Below are positions 16,969-25,612 of a DNA stretch of 64,000 bases, in pieces. Numbering within the stretch: the first letter of the stretch is position 1; every line of letters starts with the position of its first letter. The position numbers and the translations under genes were made by a program. The DNA comes from Bacillus sp. EB106-08-02-XG196 (GTDB taxonomy: Bacteria > Bacillota > Bacilli > Bacillales > Cytobacillaceae). Where the stretch lies: assembly GCF_013396335.1 (NCBI RefSeq), contig NZ_JABWSY010000018.1, positions 1 to 64,000 on the forward strand, in the 5' to 3' direction. The notes below the pieces were generated by a model, which saw only the letters and a program-made list of their open reading frames with translations, searched no databases and was not told the DNA's origin.

Positions 16969-19176
16969 TTGGCAAATACCATTCAAATAGCGGTTAGAAC
17001 ACTCGTGGAACATGTTTATAGCAGTGGAAGTATTGATTCTAGATTCAGGTCACAGTCCACGATGTTAGAGGGAACGAGAATTCACCAAAAAATCCAACGT
17101 ACCTATCAAGAATCTGATCAAAAGGAGGTCTATCTTCGAGCAGACTTTCCCATCAAGGACCTTATTTTTTCAATTGATGGAAGATGCGATGGATTATTGT
17201 ACCGGGATGGAGAAGTGATTATCGATGAAATTAAATCAACTTCTCAGCACTTAGAATATCTTGGAGATGACGGCCTTCCCGTCCATTGGGCTCAAGCTAA
17301 AATGTACGCGTATATATATGCAAAGGATCAACATTTACAGGAGATGTCTGTACAGCTTACATATGTTCAGGAAGTAGCAGAGAGCTATTATCCCTATGCA
17401 AAATTACTGCATGATCATCGGAAAGAACGAAATGAGAGCAGTAAACAATTGGTTTTTCCATTTGAAACCTACCGTTCTGGCCAAAGGAAATTAGCTGGTG
17501 GTGTTTATAAGACTATTTCTGATGAAAAGAGTTTGTTTGTAAAAGCACCAACTGGGATTGGAAAGACAATATCCACCTTGTTCCCAGCACTCAAAGCGAT
17601 TGGAGAAGGGCACGTAAATCGAATATTTTATCTTACCGCTAAGACCATAACACGGACTACCGCGGAAGAGGCGGTCGGCCGAATGGAGTCCTGCGGGCTT
17701 TGTTTGAAATATGTTACGATTACAGCCAAAGACAAGGTTTGCTTTAAGGATGAAACAAAATGTCAAAAGGATTATTGTGAATTTGCTGATGGGTATTATG
17801 ATCGAATAAATGAGGCCATTTTAGATATCGCAGCCAATGAAAACTGTATGAATCGTGAGGAAATTGAAAACTATGCGCGTAAACATACCGTTTGTCCATT
17901 TGAATTCTCTCTTGATCTTGCATATGTTGCTGATGCTGTCATTTGTGATTACAATTATATTTTTGACCCGCGTGTATCATTAAAGCGCCTGTTCGAAGAG
18001 CAAAAGAAGTCCACACTTTTATTAATTGATGAAGCACATAATCTAGTTGATCGTGGTAGAGAGATGTTCTCTGCCTCACTTAACAAAGAGTTATTTCTTC
18101 AATTGAAAAAGGAGTTTAAGACTGTCAATAAAGTAATTTATGAGAGTGTTTCAAAAATCAATTCTTGGTTTATTTCTTTGAAAAAGACCGGCAGTGAGTT
18201 GAATGAATTTACCTTAGAGCAGTTAGACGAAGAATTGGTACTGCTGCTGAATCATTTTAAAGAAGAAGCCGAAATCGTTTTATTAAAAGAAACTTCTCCT
18301 ACCCTTCTGGAGCTGTACTTCCAGGTGAATTCTTTCTTGAAAATAGTTGATTTACTCGATGATCACTATGTTATCTATGGAGAAAAGAACAAAAACGATG
18401 TAACCCTAAAGCTATTTTGTATTGATCCATCAAAATTGCTTCAGAAAATGGGAAAAGGCTATCGCTCGAAGGTGTTTTTTTCAGCAACACTTTCACCTCT
18501 TTCTTATTATCAGGATATTCTTGGCGGTCAAGATGAGGATTATTTACTTTCGATACCTTCGCCATTTAAAGAGGAACAGACGGATATTTTTATAAAGCCG
18601 TTGTCGACTAGATATCGTGACCGAGAGAGAACGAAGCCAGCCATTGTAACCATGATTCATTCCTTAGTTCAAAATCGGCCAGGAAATTATTTAATCTTTT
18701 TCCCTTCCTATCAATATTTGCTTGCTGTATATGATGAGTTTATTAAAGAATTTCCAGAGACTAATACCTTGCTTCAAGGTGCAGGAATGTCTGAGGAGGA
18801 AAGGGAAGAATTTTTGAAAAAGTTCAAACCCAATCAACCTGAGACATTAATTGGATTCGCCGTTCTTGGCGGAGTCTTTTCAGAAGGAGTGGATTTAAAG
18901 GGTGATCGCTTAAATGGTGTGGTGGTTGTGGGTGTAGGTCTTCCACAGCTTTGTTATGAACGGAATCTTATTAAAGATCATTTTAACAAAAAGGAAAGAA
19001 ACGGTTATGACTATGCCTATGTTTATCCCGGTATGAATAAAGTGTTACAGGCTGGCGGGAGATTAATTCGTTCTGAAGAGGACCATGGGACCATTGTTTT
19101 GGTAGATGATCGATTTCTGCAAAGACAATATCAAGACCTCCTTCCTCAAGAATGGAGAAGTTTTGTTGTCATTTAA
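16969..19176 (+). CDS. PD-(D/E)XK nuclease fused to an XPD/DinG-type helicase
   Basis: About 735 aa. The N-terminal 150 residues form a Cas4/RecB-like nuclease: EGTRIHQK, then SIDGRCDGLL and VIIDEIKST (the D...EIK catalytic core), then QAKMYAYIYA. The rest is a superfamily II helicase of the Rad3/XPD class with Walker A KAPTGIGKTIST, a cysteine-rich insert (CGLC, VCFKDETKCQKDYC, TVCPFE) that could hold an Fe-S cluster, the DEAH box LLIDEAHNL, then SATLSP and GGRLIRSEEDHGT. It is likely a DNA repair enzyme acting on branched DNA. The start is TTG behind CAGGTGA; a GTG 24 codons earlier is rejected. Confidence 0.85.
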   Translation: MANTIQIAVRTLVEHVYSSGSIDSRFRSQSTMLEGTRIHQKIQRTYQESDQKEVYLRADFPIKDLIFSIDGRCDGLLYRDGEVIIDEIKSTSQHLEYLGDDGLPVHWAQAKMYAYIYAKDQHLQEMSVQLTYVQEVAESYYPYAKLLHDHRKERNESSKQLVFPFETYRSGQRKLAGGVYKTISDEKSLFVKAPTGIGKTISTLFPALKAIGEGHVNRIFYLTAKTITRTTAEEAVGRMESCGLCLKYVTITAKDKVCFKDETKCQKDYCEFADGYYDRINEAILDIAANENCMNREEIENYARKHTVCPFEFSLDLAYVADAVICDYNYIFDPRVSLKRLFEEQKKSTLLLIDEAHNLVDRGREMFSASLNKELFLQLKKEFKTVNKVIYESVSKINSWFISLKKTGSELNEFTLEQLDEELVLLLNHFKEEAEIVLLKETSPTLLELYFQVNSFLKIVDLLDDHYVIYGEKNKNDVTLKLFCIDPSKLLQKMGKGYRSKVFFSATLSPLSYYQDILGGQDEDYLLSIPSPFKEEQTDIFIKPLSTRYRDRERTKPAIVTMIHSLVQNRPGNYLIFFPSYQYLLAVYDEFIKEFPETNTLLQGAGMSEEEREEFLKKFKPNQPETLIGFAVLGGVFSEGVDLKGDRLNGVVVVGVGLPQLCYERNLIKDHFNKKERNGYDYAYVYPGMNKVLQAGGRLIRSEEDHGTIVLVDDRFLQRQYQDLLPQEWRSFVVI

Positions 19177-19283
19177 TTTCCGATGTTAGATAGGTTTATC
19201 AACCAAAGTATATGTTTGACTATTTACTCTAACTTTTATAAAATTAGACTATATAATCTAACTTTGTGATAAAGGAGTAAAAT

Positions 19284-20063
19284 ATGAACTATCCTATCTC
19301 AATCTTTATTCTCGATGTCAGTAACTCTTCGTCTGGTGACATGGGAGATAAATTGACTAATTACTTAGATGAGTTGGTATGCTGGCTTAACGTTTGGTCT
19401 GAGAAAATCGGTCATGTTAAAGTAAAGCACAGAGCGGGCGATGAGATCATCTTTGCTGGTTATGGATATTCCACTGCCTACATTTTGGCCTTTTTTATAA
19501 GCAGGATTTGGAAATACCGTGATCATCCGCCATATATTGGCTTGTCTTTTGGTGATAGTGACAAAGAGTTAGAGGAAGTAGATATAGAGAAGTGGATCCA
19601 TCCCTTAATCAAACAGGCAAGGTATGCGAATGATTTATTGAAGGAGGAACAAGTAAGACCTTTATTTAAGTTTGAACTTGATCAATTTTATCAAAATCCA
19701 GGTTTTCAGTATAATCAGTTTCGGTCAGAGTTTGAAATATTAATAAATTCATTATTAAGTGTCCAGTTAATCATGATGAAGGGTCAAACACAAATTCAGG
19801 AGCAGGTTTGTACATTTTACCTTATTTTGGAGCAGCAAAAAGCAGTAGGAAAACTGCTCGGGAAAACGGCACCAACTATCTCTAGCCATTATAAAAAAGG
19901 GAAAAGTGAAGAAATACTAACTGTTTTTTATCAATTGATTACCATCCTTGACTCTCTACAGGAAAAATCTTATCGTGATAATCCGGTAAAACAACAAGCT
20001 TTAAGTTCAGCATTAATGGAATCAATTAGAAATCATTTAAAAATAAATTTGATAAAGCAATGA
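19284..20063 (+). CDS. SatD-like family protein with a predicted HTH
   Basis: 259 aa. The N-terminal part (ISIFILDVSNSS, VKHRAGDEIIFAGYGYSTAY) resembles SatD-family proteins, named from the Streptococcus mutans acid-tolerance locus and usually called DNA-binding regulators. Near residue 190 AVGKLLGKTAPTISSHYKKG reads as a helix-turn-helix. It has a good AAAGGAG site and is 20 bp upstream of a DUF3307 membrane protein; SatD-like and DUF3307 genes are commonly paired, which supports the call. The ligand and targets are unknown. Confidence 0.65.
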   Translation: MNYPISIFILDVSNSSSGDMGDKLTNYLDELVCWLNVWSEKIGHVKVKHRAGDEIIFAGYGYSTAYILAFFISRIWKYRDHPPYIGLSFGDSDKELEEVDIEKWIHPLIKQARYANDLLKEEQVRPLFKFELDQFYQNPGFQYNQFRSEFEILINSLLSVQLIMMKGQTQIQEQVCTFYLILEQQKAVGKLLGKTAPTISSHYKKGKSEEILTVFYQLITILDSLQEKSYRDNPVKQQALSSALMESIRNHLKINLIKQ

Positions 20064-20083
20064 CCCAATAGAGAGGAGTATTC

Positions 20084-20947
20084 ATGTTATTATTTTGCCT
20101 TATTCTCGCCCATCTCATTGCAGACTTTTATCTGCAAACAGATGAAATGGTAAAGGATAAAATCAATTATATTAAGAAACATATCGGCCACCATTTTCTG
20201 ATGAATGGACTAGTGCTGATTGTCTTTTACATGTTTAATAATAAAGAAATCGGTATTATTAACAACCTAATTATCCTATTACTATTTATCGGTATTAGCC
20301 ATTATTTCATTGATTTTCTAAAAATTAAGCTCCAGAATACCATCAAATTTAGTAACGAAGAAAACTTAAATCAGGTAAGTTTCTTTATTATTGATCAACT
20401 GCTGCATCTAGTTTGTATTTTGCTTGCTGGGCAGTTCTTTTTAGGGATAGATCTTGCAGGAATTCATAAATTTTTTCTGGATGGGGAAAAATTGAGCACC
20501 GTAAACGCTGTGTTATTCACCCTTATCGTGATTATTTTCGCAACGACTGTAAGCGGGTATTTAATAAAGATTCTTTTAGGCTCTTTGCCTAATCAGCTAT
20601 TAACCTTCGAAGGTAAATATACGTTTAAAAATGAAAGACAAGAAGCTCTATATACAAAGAATTATAATGGGAATAGGGCGTTGGCTGAGGAATACAACTA
20701 TACGATTTTTGGCAAGCATGATCTTTCACGTGGGAAATTAATTGGCTATCTTGAGAGATTACTAGTTTTAGTTTTAACCTTTTACAGTGCTTATCCAGCG
20801 ATTGGCTTTATCGTAGCTGCCAAGTCCATTGCGCGGTTCAAACAAATGGATGACCGGAACTGGGCAGAGTACTTTCTATTGGGTACACTTACATCGATGT
20901 TCATAGGAATTACCCTTGGTATCCTGTTGCGGGAAGTTTTAACGTAG
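20084..20947 (+). CDS. DUF3307 family membrane protein
   Basis: 287 aa, opening with CLILAHLIADFYLQTD, the histidine/aspartate-bearing first helix typical of DUF3307, followed by HHFLMNGLVLIVFYM and ISHYFIDFLKI. About six to seven hydrophobic segments are visible, with a soluble loop near residues 175-220. It probably forms a unit with the preceding SatD-like gene and a hairpin terminator follows. The activity is unknown; the conserved H..AD..LQ pattern in the membrane hints at an enzyme or metal site. Confidence 0.8.
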   Translation: MLLFCLILAHLIADFYLQTDEMVKDKINYIKKHIGHHFLMNGLVLIVFYMFNNKEIGIINNLIILLLFIGISHYFIDFLKIKLQNTIKFSNEENLNQVSFFIIDQLLHLVCILLAGQFFLGIDLAGIHKFFLDGEKLSTVNAVLFTLIVIIFATTVSGYLIKILLGSLPNQLLTFEGKYTFKNERQEALYTKNYNGNRALAEEYNYTIFGKHDLSRGKLIGYLERLLVLVLTFYSAYPAIGFIVAAKSIARFKQMDDRNWAEYFLLGTLTSMFIGITLGILLREVLT

Positions 20948-20980
20948 ACACCACTGATTATTAGAAGAGTGGTGTCTTTT
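20947..20980 (+). terminator. Intrinsic terminator after DUF3307
   Basis: Stem AGACACCACT / AGTGGTGTCT with a 12-nt loop and four T residues. Confidence 0.8.
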
Positions 20981-21032
20981 TGTTGGTTTGGACTTTTTAT
21001 GTCATAATAACTGGAAGGAGGAGGGAAGTATT

Positions 21033-21557
21033 ATGCGTTTAGAAGGTAAGAAAGTTGTTAGTCTTGTCCATCATGATTTTGAAGATCTTGAGCTATGGTA
21101 TCCAATACTCAGATTAAGAGAAGAGGGAGCCGTTGTTCACTTAGCGGGTGAAAAGGCGGGGGAAGAGTACATAGGAAAATATGGTGTTCCGGCTAAATCA
21201 GATTACTCCTATAGTGATATCAAAGGGGAGGATTACGATGCCATTTTGGTGCCAGGAGGCTGGGCACCAGATAAGATTCGCCGCTTTCCTGAAGTACTTT
21301 CACTGCTTCAGCATTTCGAAGAAAAGCACAAGCCGATTGGACAAATCTGCCATGCTGGCTGGGTATTAATTTCGGCAAAAATTTTGCAGGGTAAAAAGGT
21401 AACTAGTACGCCTGGAATTAGGGATGATATGGAAAATGCGGGTGCAACCTGGTATGATGAACCGGTTGTGGTTGATGGACACCTCGTCTCTAGCAGACGA
21501 CCGCCAGATTTACCAGATTATTTGCGGGAGTTTATTAAGGTAATCGAGCAAAAATAA
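21033..21557 (+). CDS. DJ-1/PfpI family protein (type 1 glutamine amidotransferase-like)
   Basis: 174 aa. The glutamine-amidotransferase-like fold shows VSLVHHDFEDLELWYP at the N-terminus (with the conserved glutamate of PfpI proteases/glyoxalases), YDAILVPGGWAPDKIR near residue 67, and the nucleophile cysteine in GQICHAGWVLISA near residue 105. This matches the PfpI/YfkM/YraA group linked to general stress and damage control. A TTG start at 20988 is possible, but GGAGGAGGG ends 6 bp before the ATG at 21033. Confidence 0.88.
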   Translation: MRLEGKKVVSLVHHDFEDLELWYPILRLREEGAVVHLAGEKAGEEYIGKYGVPAKSDYSYSDIKGEDYDAILVPGGWAPDKIRRFPEVLSLLQHFEEKHKPIGQICHAGWVLISAKILQGKKVTSTPGIRDDMENAGATWYDEPVVVDGHLVSSRRPPDLPDYLREFIKVIEQK

Positions 21558-21642
21558 GTGATCTCTAGGCATTTTTTTCAGCTTTTTTAGAGATACTGAT
21601 TGAATGAAATGCTTATTCTTAAAATGAGAGGGAGAATATAAC

Positions 21643-21912
21643 ATGGCTAATATTGAAGTAGGCGAAGTGTTTACGATTAGTGATGAAACAGAGCAGGAGC
21701 AGGAAGTAGAAGTACTGGCTTCCATCAATATAGAGGGTACCAATTATGTGGCGGTAGGATTTGTCGAAGATATTAAAGAGGAAACAGAAGACGACATTGA
21801 TATTTTCTTTCTAAAAGTCGACGAGGATGGAGATTTAATGGCCATCGAAAGCGATGAGGAATTTGATAAAGTTTCTACTGCTTTTGATGAGATTATGGAT
21901 GATGAAGAGTAA
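21643..21912 (+). CDS. DUF1292 family protein
   Basis: An 89-aa very acidic protein of the DUF1292 family common in Firmicutes. It has a beta-rich core (EVLASINIEGTNYVAVGF) and an acidic tail ending FDEIMDDEE. No molecular role is established. AGAGGGAG precedes the ATG; a large bidirectional terminator begins at its stop codon. Confidence 0.85.
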   Translation: MANIEVGEVFTISDETEQEQEVEVLASINIEGTNYVAVGFVEDIKEETEDDIDIFFLKVDEDGDLMAIESDEEFDKVSTAFDEIMDDEE

Positions 21913-21959
21913 ATATTCAGATAAAAAGCTGGCAGCTGCCAGCTTTTTATCTGAATATT
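21912..21959. terminator. 48-bp perfect palindrome, bidirectional terminator
   Basis: The left arm 21912-21935 and the right arm 21936-21959 are exact reverse complements with no spacer. The core is AAAAAGCTGGCAG and its mirror, so each strand presents a GC-rich stem followed by T-rich sequence. It lies between two convergent genes and starts on the last base of the DUF1292 stop codon. Confidence 0.9.
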
Positions 21960-21962
21960 AGT

Positions 21963-22322
21963 TTACATTGGAGAAGTCCCAACAAAAGCCCCATTAATGA
22001 AAACATTCACTGATGGAATTCCATCTTGGTCAATAAATGGAACACCAATCATAGTCACTCCTTCAGCAGGTAATATTACCTCTATCGTTTTTGCTCCATT
22101 CCACTTGTAACCACTACTAATTAATTCAGCTTTTTTTGACTTAAACTCATTGGTACTAATGAATGACGCAACGATTTTATTTCTTTCTACACCTGTTAGA
22201 GGTTCTAGCTCATGACAGGTACAATCGTCAGCTGGTTCTTCGGCCTGTACAGGATTCCCTGGACCTACAAACATCAATAAAACAATTAAACTAGTACAAA
22301 GTAAGGTTAATATCTTCTTCAT
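21963..22322 (-). CDS. Small secreted protein of unknown family
   Basis: 119 aa. It has a clear Sec signal peptide: KK at the N-terminus, a hydrophobic core LTLLCTSLIVLLMFVG and probable cleavage after VQA (residue 27). The mature part starts EEPADDCTCHELEPLTG with a CxC motif, followed by a predicted helix (VERNKIVASFISTNEFKSKKAEL) and a beta-rich tail ending at a methionine. It has a strong GGAGGAG-type ribosome site. I do not recognise the family. It could be a cell-surface factor or the precursor of a peptide, but no evidence decides that. Confidence 0.6.
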   Translation of the reverse strand: MKKILTLLCTSLIVLLMFVGPGNPVQAEEPADDCTCHELEPLTGVERNKIVASFISTNEFKSKKAELISSGYKWNGAKTIEVILPAEGVTMIGVPFIDQDGIPSVNVFINGAFVGTSPM

Positions 22323-22424
22323 TTATTCTCCTCCTTTTTTTGGTCTACTTATATATTCCTTTATTTATCGACAATTTCCTGCAAATATTTTGAATAATTT
22401 CCGACATTTTTAGAAAATCTTGTG

Positions 22425-23849
22425 TTAATCTTGCTTAATTTTCAGTTTTTTCATCCGATATTGAAGGCTTTGACGGCTTAATCCTAGTACATCTGCCGTT
22501 TTTGAAATATTGTAATCATTATTTTTCCAGACATGTTCAATATAGGACTTTTCAAAGTATTCCATTTGCTCCTTTAGTGAAGCTGTCATATCTGTTCGTT
22601 CTTTCAAAAACATATCCACGGAGACAGAAGGAGTGTTCCTTTCTCTTACATGCAATTTGCTGCGATATTGAAACGGGAGATGCGAGTATCCAATGATTTC
22701 TTCATCCTCCATAATAATATTCATCGCCGCTTCAATAATATGTTCAAGCTCTCGAACATTCCCGTGCCAATCATACTCCAAAAATGATTGTTTTACCTCT
22801 TCTGATAAGCCCTTTACATTCATTTGAAAACGGTCATTGTATTTCTTGATAAAATGTTGGACAAGGGGTGGAATATCCTCTTTACGCTCTCTTAAAGGCG
22901 GAATAAAGACAGTAACAACTCCAAGACGATAATATAAGTCTTTACGCAAATGATTATTGGTTATTGCATCTATTGGGTCCTCGTTGGTATTTGCAATCAC
23001 CCGAACATCAATTGGGGTATCCTTTGTATCCCCGACACGGCGGATCGTTTTTTCTTGAAGTGCACGAAGCAATTTAGCCTGAAGATTTAGAGTAAGTGAA
23101 TTAATCTCATCAAGTAACAAGGTACCGCCATTTGCCTGTTCAAATAATCCTGGCTGATCAATCGCCCCAGTAAAGGCACCGCGCTTTGTACCAAATAAAA
23201 GACTTTCTATTAAATTATCAGGCAATGCCGCGCAATTTTGAGATATGAAAGGGCCCGAAAATCGGCTGCTTGCATTATGAATACTCTGTGCAAACAATTC
23301 TTTTCCAGTTCCAGTTTCTCCCACAATTAAGACGTAAGAAGAGGTCCGTGCTGCACGCTTGGCACCTTCAATCACTTCCTTAATAGCTGTACTGTTTCCT
23401 GTAATACTATCAAAGGTGTATCTGGTATTCCCTTTACGTGTGATATTCCCTTTCATTAAACGTTCCAGCTTTGTCACATCATTGGCGATTTCAACCGCAC
23501 CCAGCAGCTCTTCGTTTTCATAAATAGGAATCGTATTGTTGTTGGTGGTAATTTCACGGCCTTTATTATTAAAATAAGTTTGTTTAACATTCTTTGTCTC
23601 TTTTCTATCGTGGAGCGCTTTTACAAGCGTACTAGATTGATCTTCTTTAAACATAAAGACGTCTAATAAATTTTTATTCATTACATCTAGGATGTCCATC
23701 GATTCCATTTGGGCCATTTTATTATTATAGATAACCGTATTCCCCGAAGCATCTACCGCATGGACACCAACATCCACTTCGTCCAAAATCCTTTTATACA
23801 TCGAATTAAGATATTGCAAATATTGGATGGTCATTTTCATATTTTCCAT
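22425..23849 (-). CDS. rocR: Sigma-54-dependent activator, RocR-like
   Basis: 474 aa: an N-terminal PAS sensor domain (about residues 10-125), then a sigma-54 interaction AAA+ domain with Walker A GETGTGKE, the GAFTGA loop that contacts sigma-54 (complete here), Walker B GGTLLLDEI and RLGVVTVFIPPLRER. A Fis-type helix-turn-helix ends the protein (ISKTADVLGLSRQSLQYRMKKL). It is divergent from rocA, whose promoter is sigma-54 type, so it is the likely activator responding to arginine, ornithine or proline. The ATG at 23849 follows AAGGGG; upstream codons are rejected because they run through the palindromic sites. Confidence 0.9.
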   Translation of the reverse strand: MENMKMTIQYLQYLNSMYKRILDEVDVGVHAVDASGNTVIYNNKMAQMESMDILDVMNKNLLDVFMFKEDQSSTLVKALHDRKETKNVKQTYFNNKGREITTNNNTIPIYENEELLGAVEIANDVTKLERLMKGNITRKGNTRYTFDSITGNSTAIKEVIEGAKRAARTSSYVLIVGETGTGKELFAQSIHNASSRFSGPFISQNCAALPDNLIESLLFGTKRGAFTGAIDQPGLFEQANGGTLLLDEINSLTLNLQAKLLRALQEKTIRRVGDTKDTPIDVRVIANTNEDPIDAITNNHLRKDLYYRLGVVTVFIPPLRERKEDIPPLVQHFIKKYNDRFQMNVKGLSEEVKQSFLEYDWHGNVRELEHIIEAAMNIIMEDEEIIGYSHLPFQYRSKLHVRERNTPSVSVDMFLKERTDMTASLKEQMEYFEKSYIEHVWKNNDYNISKTADVLGLSRQSLQYRMKKLKIKQD

Positions 23850-23903
23850 GAGAGTTTTCCCCTTATTGTTTATGTTTCTATTAAAACAGAAAATGCTAAA
23901 CAG

Positions 23904-23960
23904 TGCAAAATAATTTTGCATTTATAAATAATTAATAATTTTGCGCAAAAATATTTTGCA
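23904..23960. promoter_or_regulatory. Two upstream activator sites for the RocR-like protein
   Basis: The perfect palindrome TGCAAAATAATTTTGCA (23904-23920) and the near-identical CGCAAAAATATTTTGCA (23944-23960) have centres 40 bp apart, close to four helical turns. They lie about 80 and 40 bp upstream of the -24 element and could also allow autoregulation of the divergent regulator gene. The repeats are seen directly; binding is inferred. Confidence 0.75.
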
Positions 23961-24001
23961 GTAATTAATATAAAAACCTTATTTATATAGCATTTTATAT
24001 T

Positions 24002-24017
24002 TGGCACGATACTTGCA
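24002..24017 (+). promoter_or_regulatory. Sigma-54 (SigL) -24/-12 promoter of rocADG
   Basis: TGGCACGATACTTGCA matches the -24/-12 consensus TGGCAC-N5-TTGCW exactly, with GG and GC spaced 10 bp. Transcription would start near 24030, 26 bp before rocA. Confidence 0.93.
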
Positions 24018-24055
24018 TTATTATATTTTGAACAAACATCAAGGGGGAAAAATGA

Positions 24056-25600
24056 ATGAAACCGTATACGCATGAACCATTTACTAATTTTGCAGATGAA
24101 ACAAATAAACAAGCATTTCAACAAGCTCTTTCATACGTTCAATCTCAGCTAGGAAAGGAATATCCAGTTGTGATTGGCGGAGAGTCTATTACAACTGATA
24201 AAAAAATTCAATCAATTAATCCAGCAAATAAAGAAGAAGTCATCGGCAGTGTTTCCATGGCAGACCAAGAACTTGCGGAAAAGGCAATGCAAACGGCATT
24301 AGCTGCATTCGAATCTTGGAAAAAGTGGAAGCCTGAACACCGTGCCAACATCCTATTCCGTGCTGCAGCTATGTTACGTCGCCGTAAACATGAATTTTCA
24401 GCTTATCTTGTAAAAGAAGCTGGAAAGCCATGGAAGGAAGCGGATGCAGATACAGCTGAAGCGATTGATTTTATCGAGTATTACGGTCGTCAAATGCTGC
24501 GTGTTAAAGAAGGTTTTCCTGTTCAAAGCCGTGATGGTGAATACAATCAATATCACTACATTCCACTAGGCGTGGGGATCATTATTTCACCATTTAACTT
24601 CCCATTGGCAATTATGGCTGGAACAACCGTTGCAGCTATTGTTTCTGGAAACACAGTTCTTCTCAAGCCTGCAAACTCAACACCAATTGTAGCTGCAAAA
24701 TTTGTAGAGCTTATGCATGAGGCTGGATTGCCAAATGGAGTATTAAACTTTGTACCTGGCAGCGGAGCTCAAATTGGAGATTATCTAGTGGATCATCCAA
24801 AAACGCGTTTCGTTTCCTTCACTGGTTCCCGTGAGGTAGGCTGCCGAATCAATGAACGAGCTGCAAAAGTTAATCCAGGGCAAATTTGGATTAAACGCGT
24901 GATTGCTGAAATGGGCGGTAAAGACACGGTTGTTGTCGATAAAGAGGCTGACTTAGAATTAGCAGCAGCTAGTATTGTTTACTCCGCTTTTGGATTCTCT
25001 GGTCAAAAATGTTCAGCAGGCTCCCGAGCGGTTGTTCATCAAGATGTTTATGACGAAGTACTTGAAAAAGCTGTTGCGTTAACAAAAACACTTACACTTG
25101 GTAACCCAGAAGACCTATCTAATTATATGGGTCCAGTGATTGATGAAAAATCATTTAAGAAAATCATGAATTATATCGAAGTCGGTAAACAAGAAGGCAA
25201 ATTAATGACTGGCGGAGAAGGCGATGACTCCAAGGGTTACTATATTCAACCAACGATTGTCGCAGATTTAGATGAAAATTCTCGAATCATGCAAGAGGAG
25301 ATTTTTGGACCAGTTGTTGGTTTCTCGAAAGCTCGTGATTTCGACCATATGATGAAAATTGCTAATAACACAGACTACGGTCTAACAGGTGCCTTAATTT
25401 CTAATAACCGTGAGCATATTGAACGTGCCCGTGAGGAATTCCATGTAGGAAATCTTTATTTCAACCGTACATGTACAGGAGCTATTGTTGGGTACCAGCC
25501 ATTTGGCGGATTCAATATGTCAGGAACCGATTCAAAAGCTGGAGGACCTGATTATTTACTTCTTCACATGCAAGCTAAAACAACATCTGAAACGCTATAA
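24056..25600 (+). CDS. rocA: 1-pyrroline-5-carboxylate (glutamate semialdehyde) dehydrogenase
   Basis: NAD-dependent oxidation of glutamate-5-semialdehyde to glutamate, the common exit of arginine, ornithine and proline breakdown. 514 aa as in RocA/PruA of Bacillus. The starting KPYTHEPFTNF, the ALDH glutamate IAEMGGKD near residue 285, the catalytic cysteine FSGQKCSAGSR near residue 320, and the EEIFGPVVGFSKA segment are all present. First gene after the sigma-54 promoter; AAGGGGG precedes the ATG. Confidence 0.96.
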   Translation: MKPYTHEPFTNFADETNKQAFQQALSYVQSQLGKEYPVVIGGESITTDKKIQSINPANKEEVIGSVSMADQELAEKAMQTALAAFESWKKWKPEHRANILFRAAAMLRRRKHEFSAYLVKEAGKPWKEADADTAEAIDFIEYYGRQMLRVKEGFPVQSRDGEYNQYHYIPLGVGIIISPFNFPLAIMAGTTVAAIVSGNTVLLKPANSTPIVAAKFVELMHEAGLPNGVLNFVPGSGAQIGDYLVDHPKTRFVSFTGSREVGCRINERAAKVNPGQIWIKRVIAEMGGKDTVVVDKEADLELAAASIVYSAFGFSGQKCSAGSRAVVHQDVYDEVLEKAVALTKTLTLGNPEDLSNYMGPVIDEKSFKKIMNYIEVGKQEGKLMTGGEGDDSKGYYIQPTIVADLDENSRIMQEEIFGPVVGFSKARDFDHMMKIANNTDYGLTGALISNNREHIERAREEFHVGNLYFNRTCTGAIVGYQPFGGFNMSGTDSKAGGPDYLLLHMQAKTTSETL

Positions 25601-25612
25601 GGAGGAAACAGA

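Noticed and set aside
21963..22322. Bacteriocin precursor interpretation of the small secreted protein
   Set aside because: No C-terminal peptide, processing motif, immunity gene or transporter can be seen next to it.
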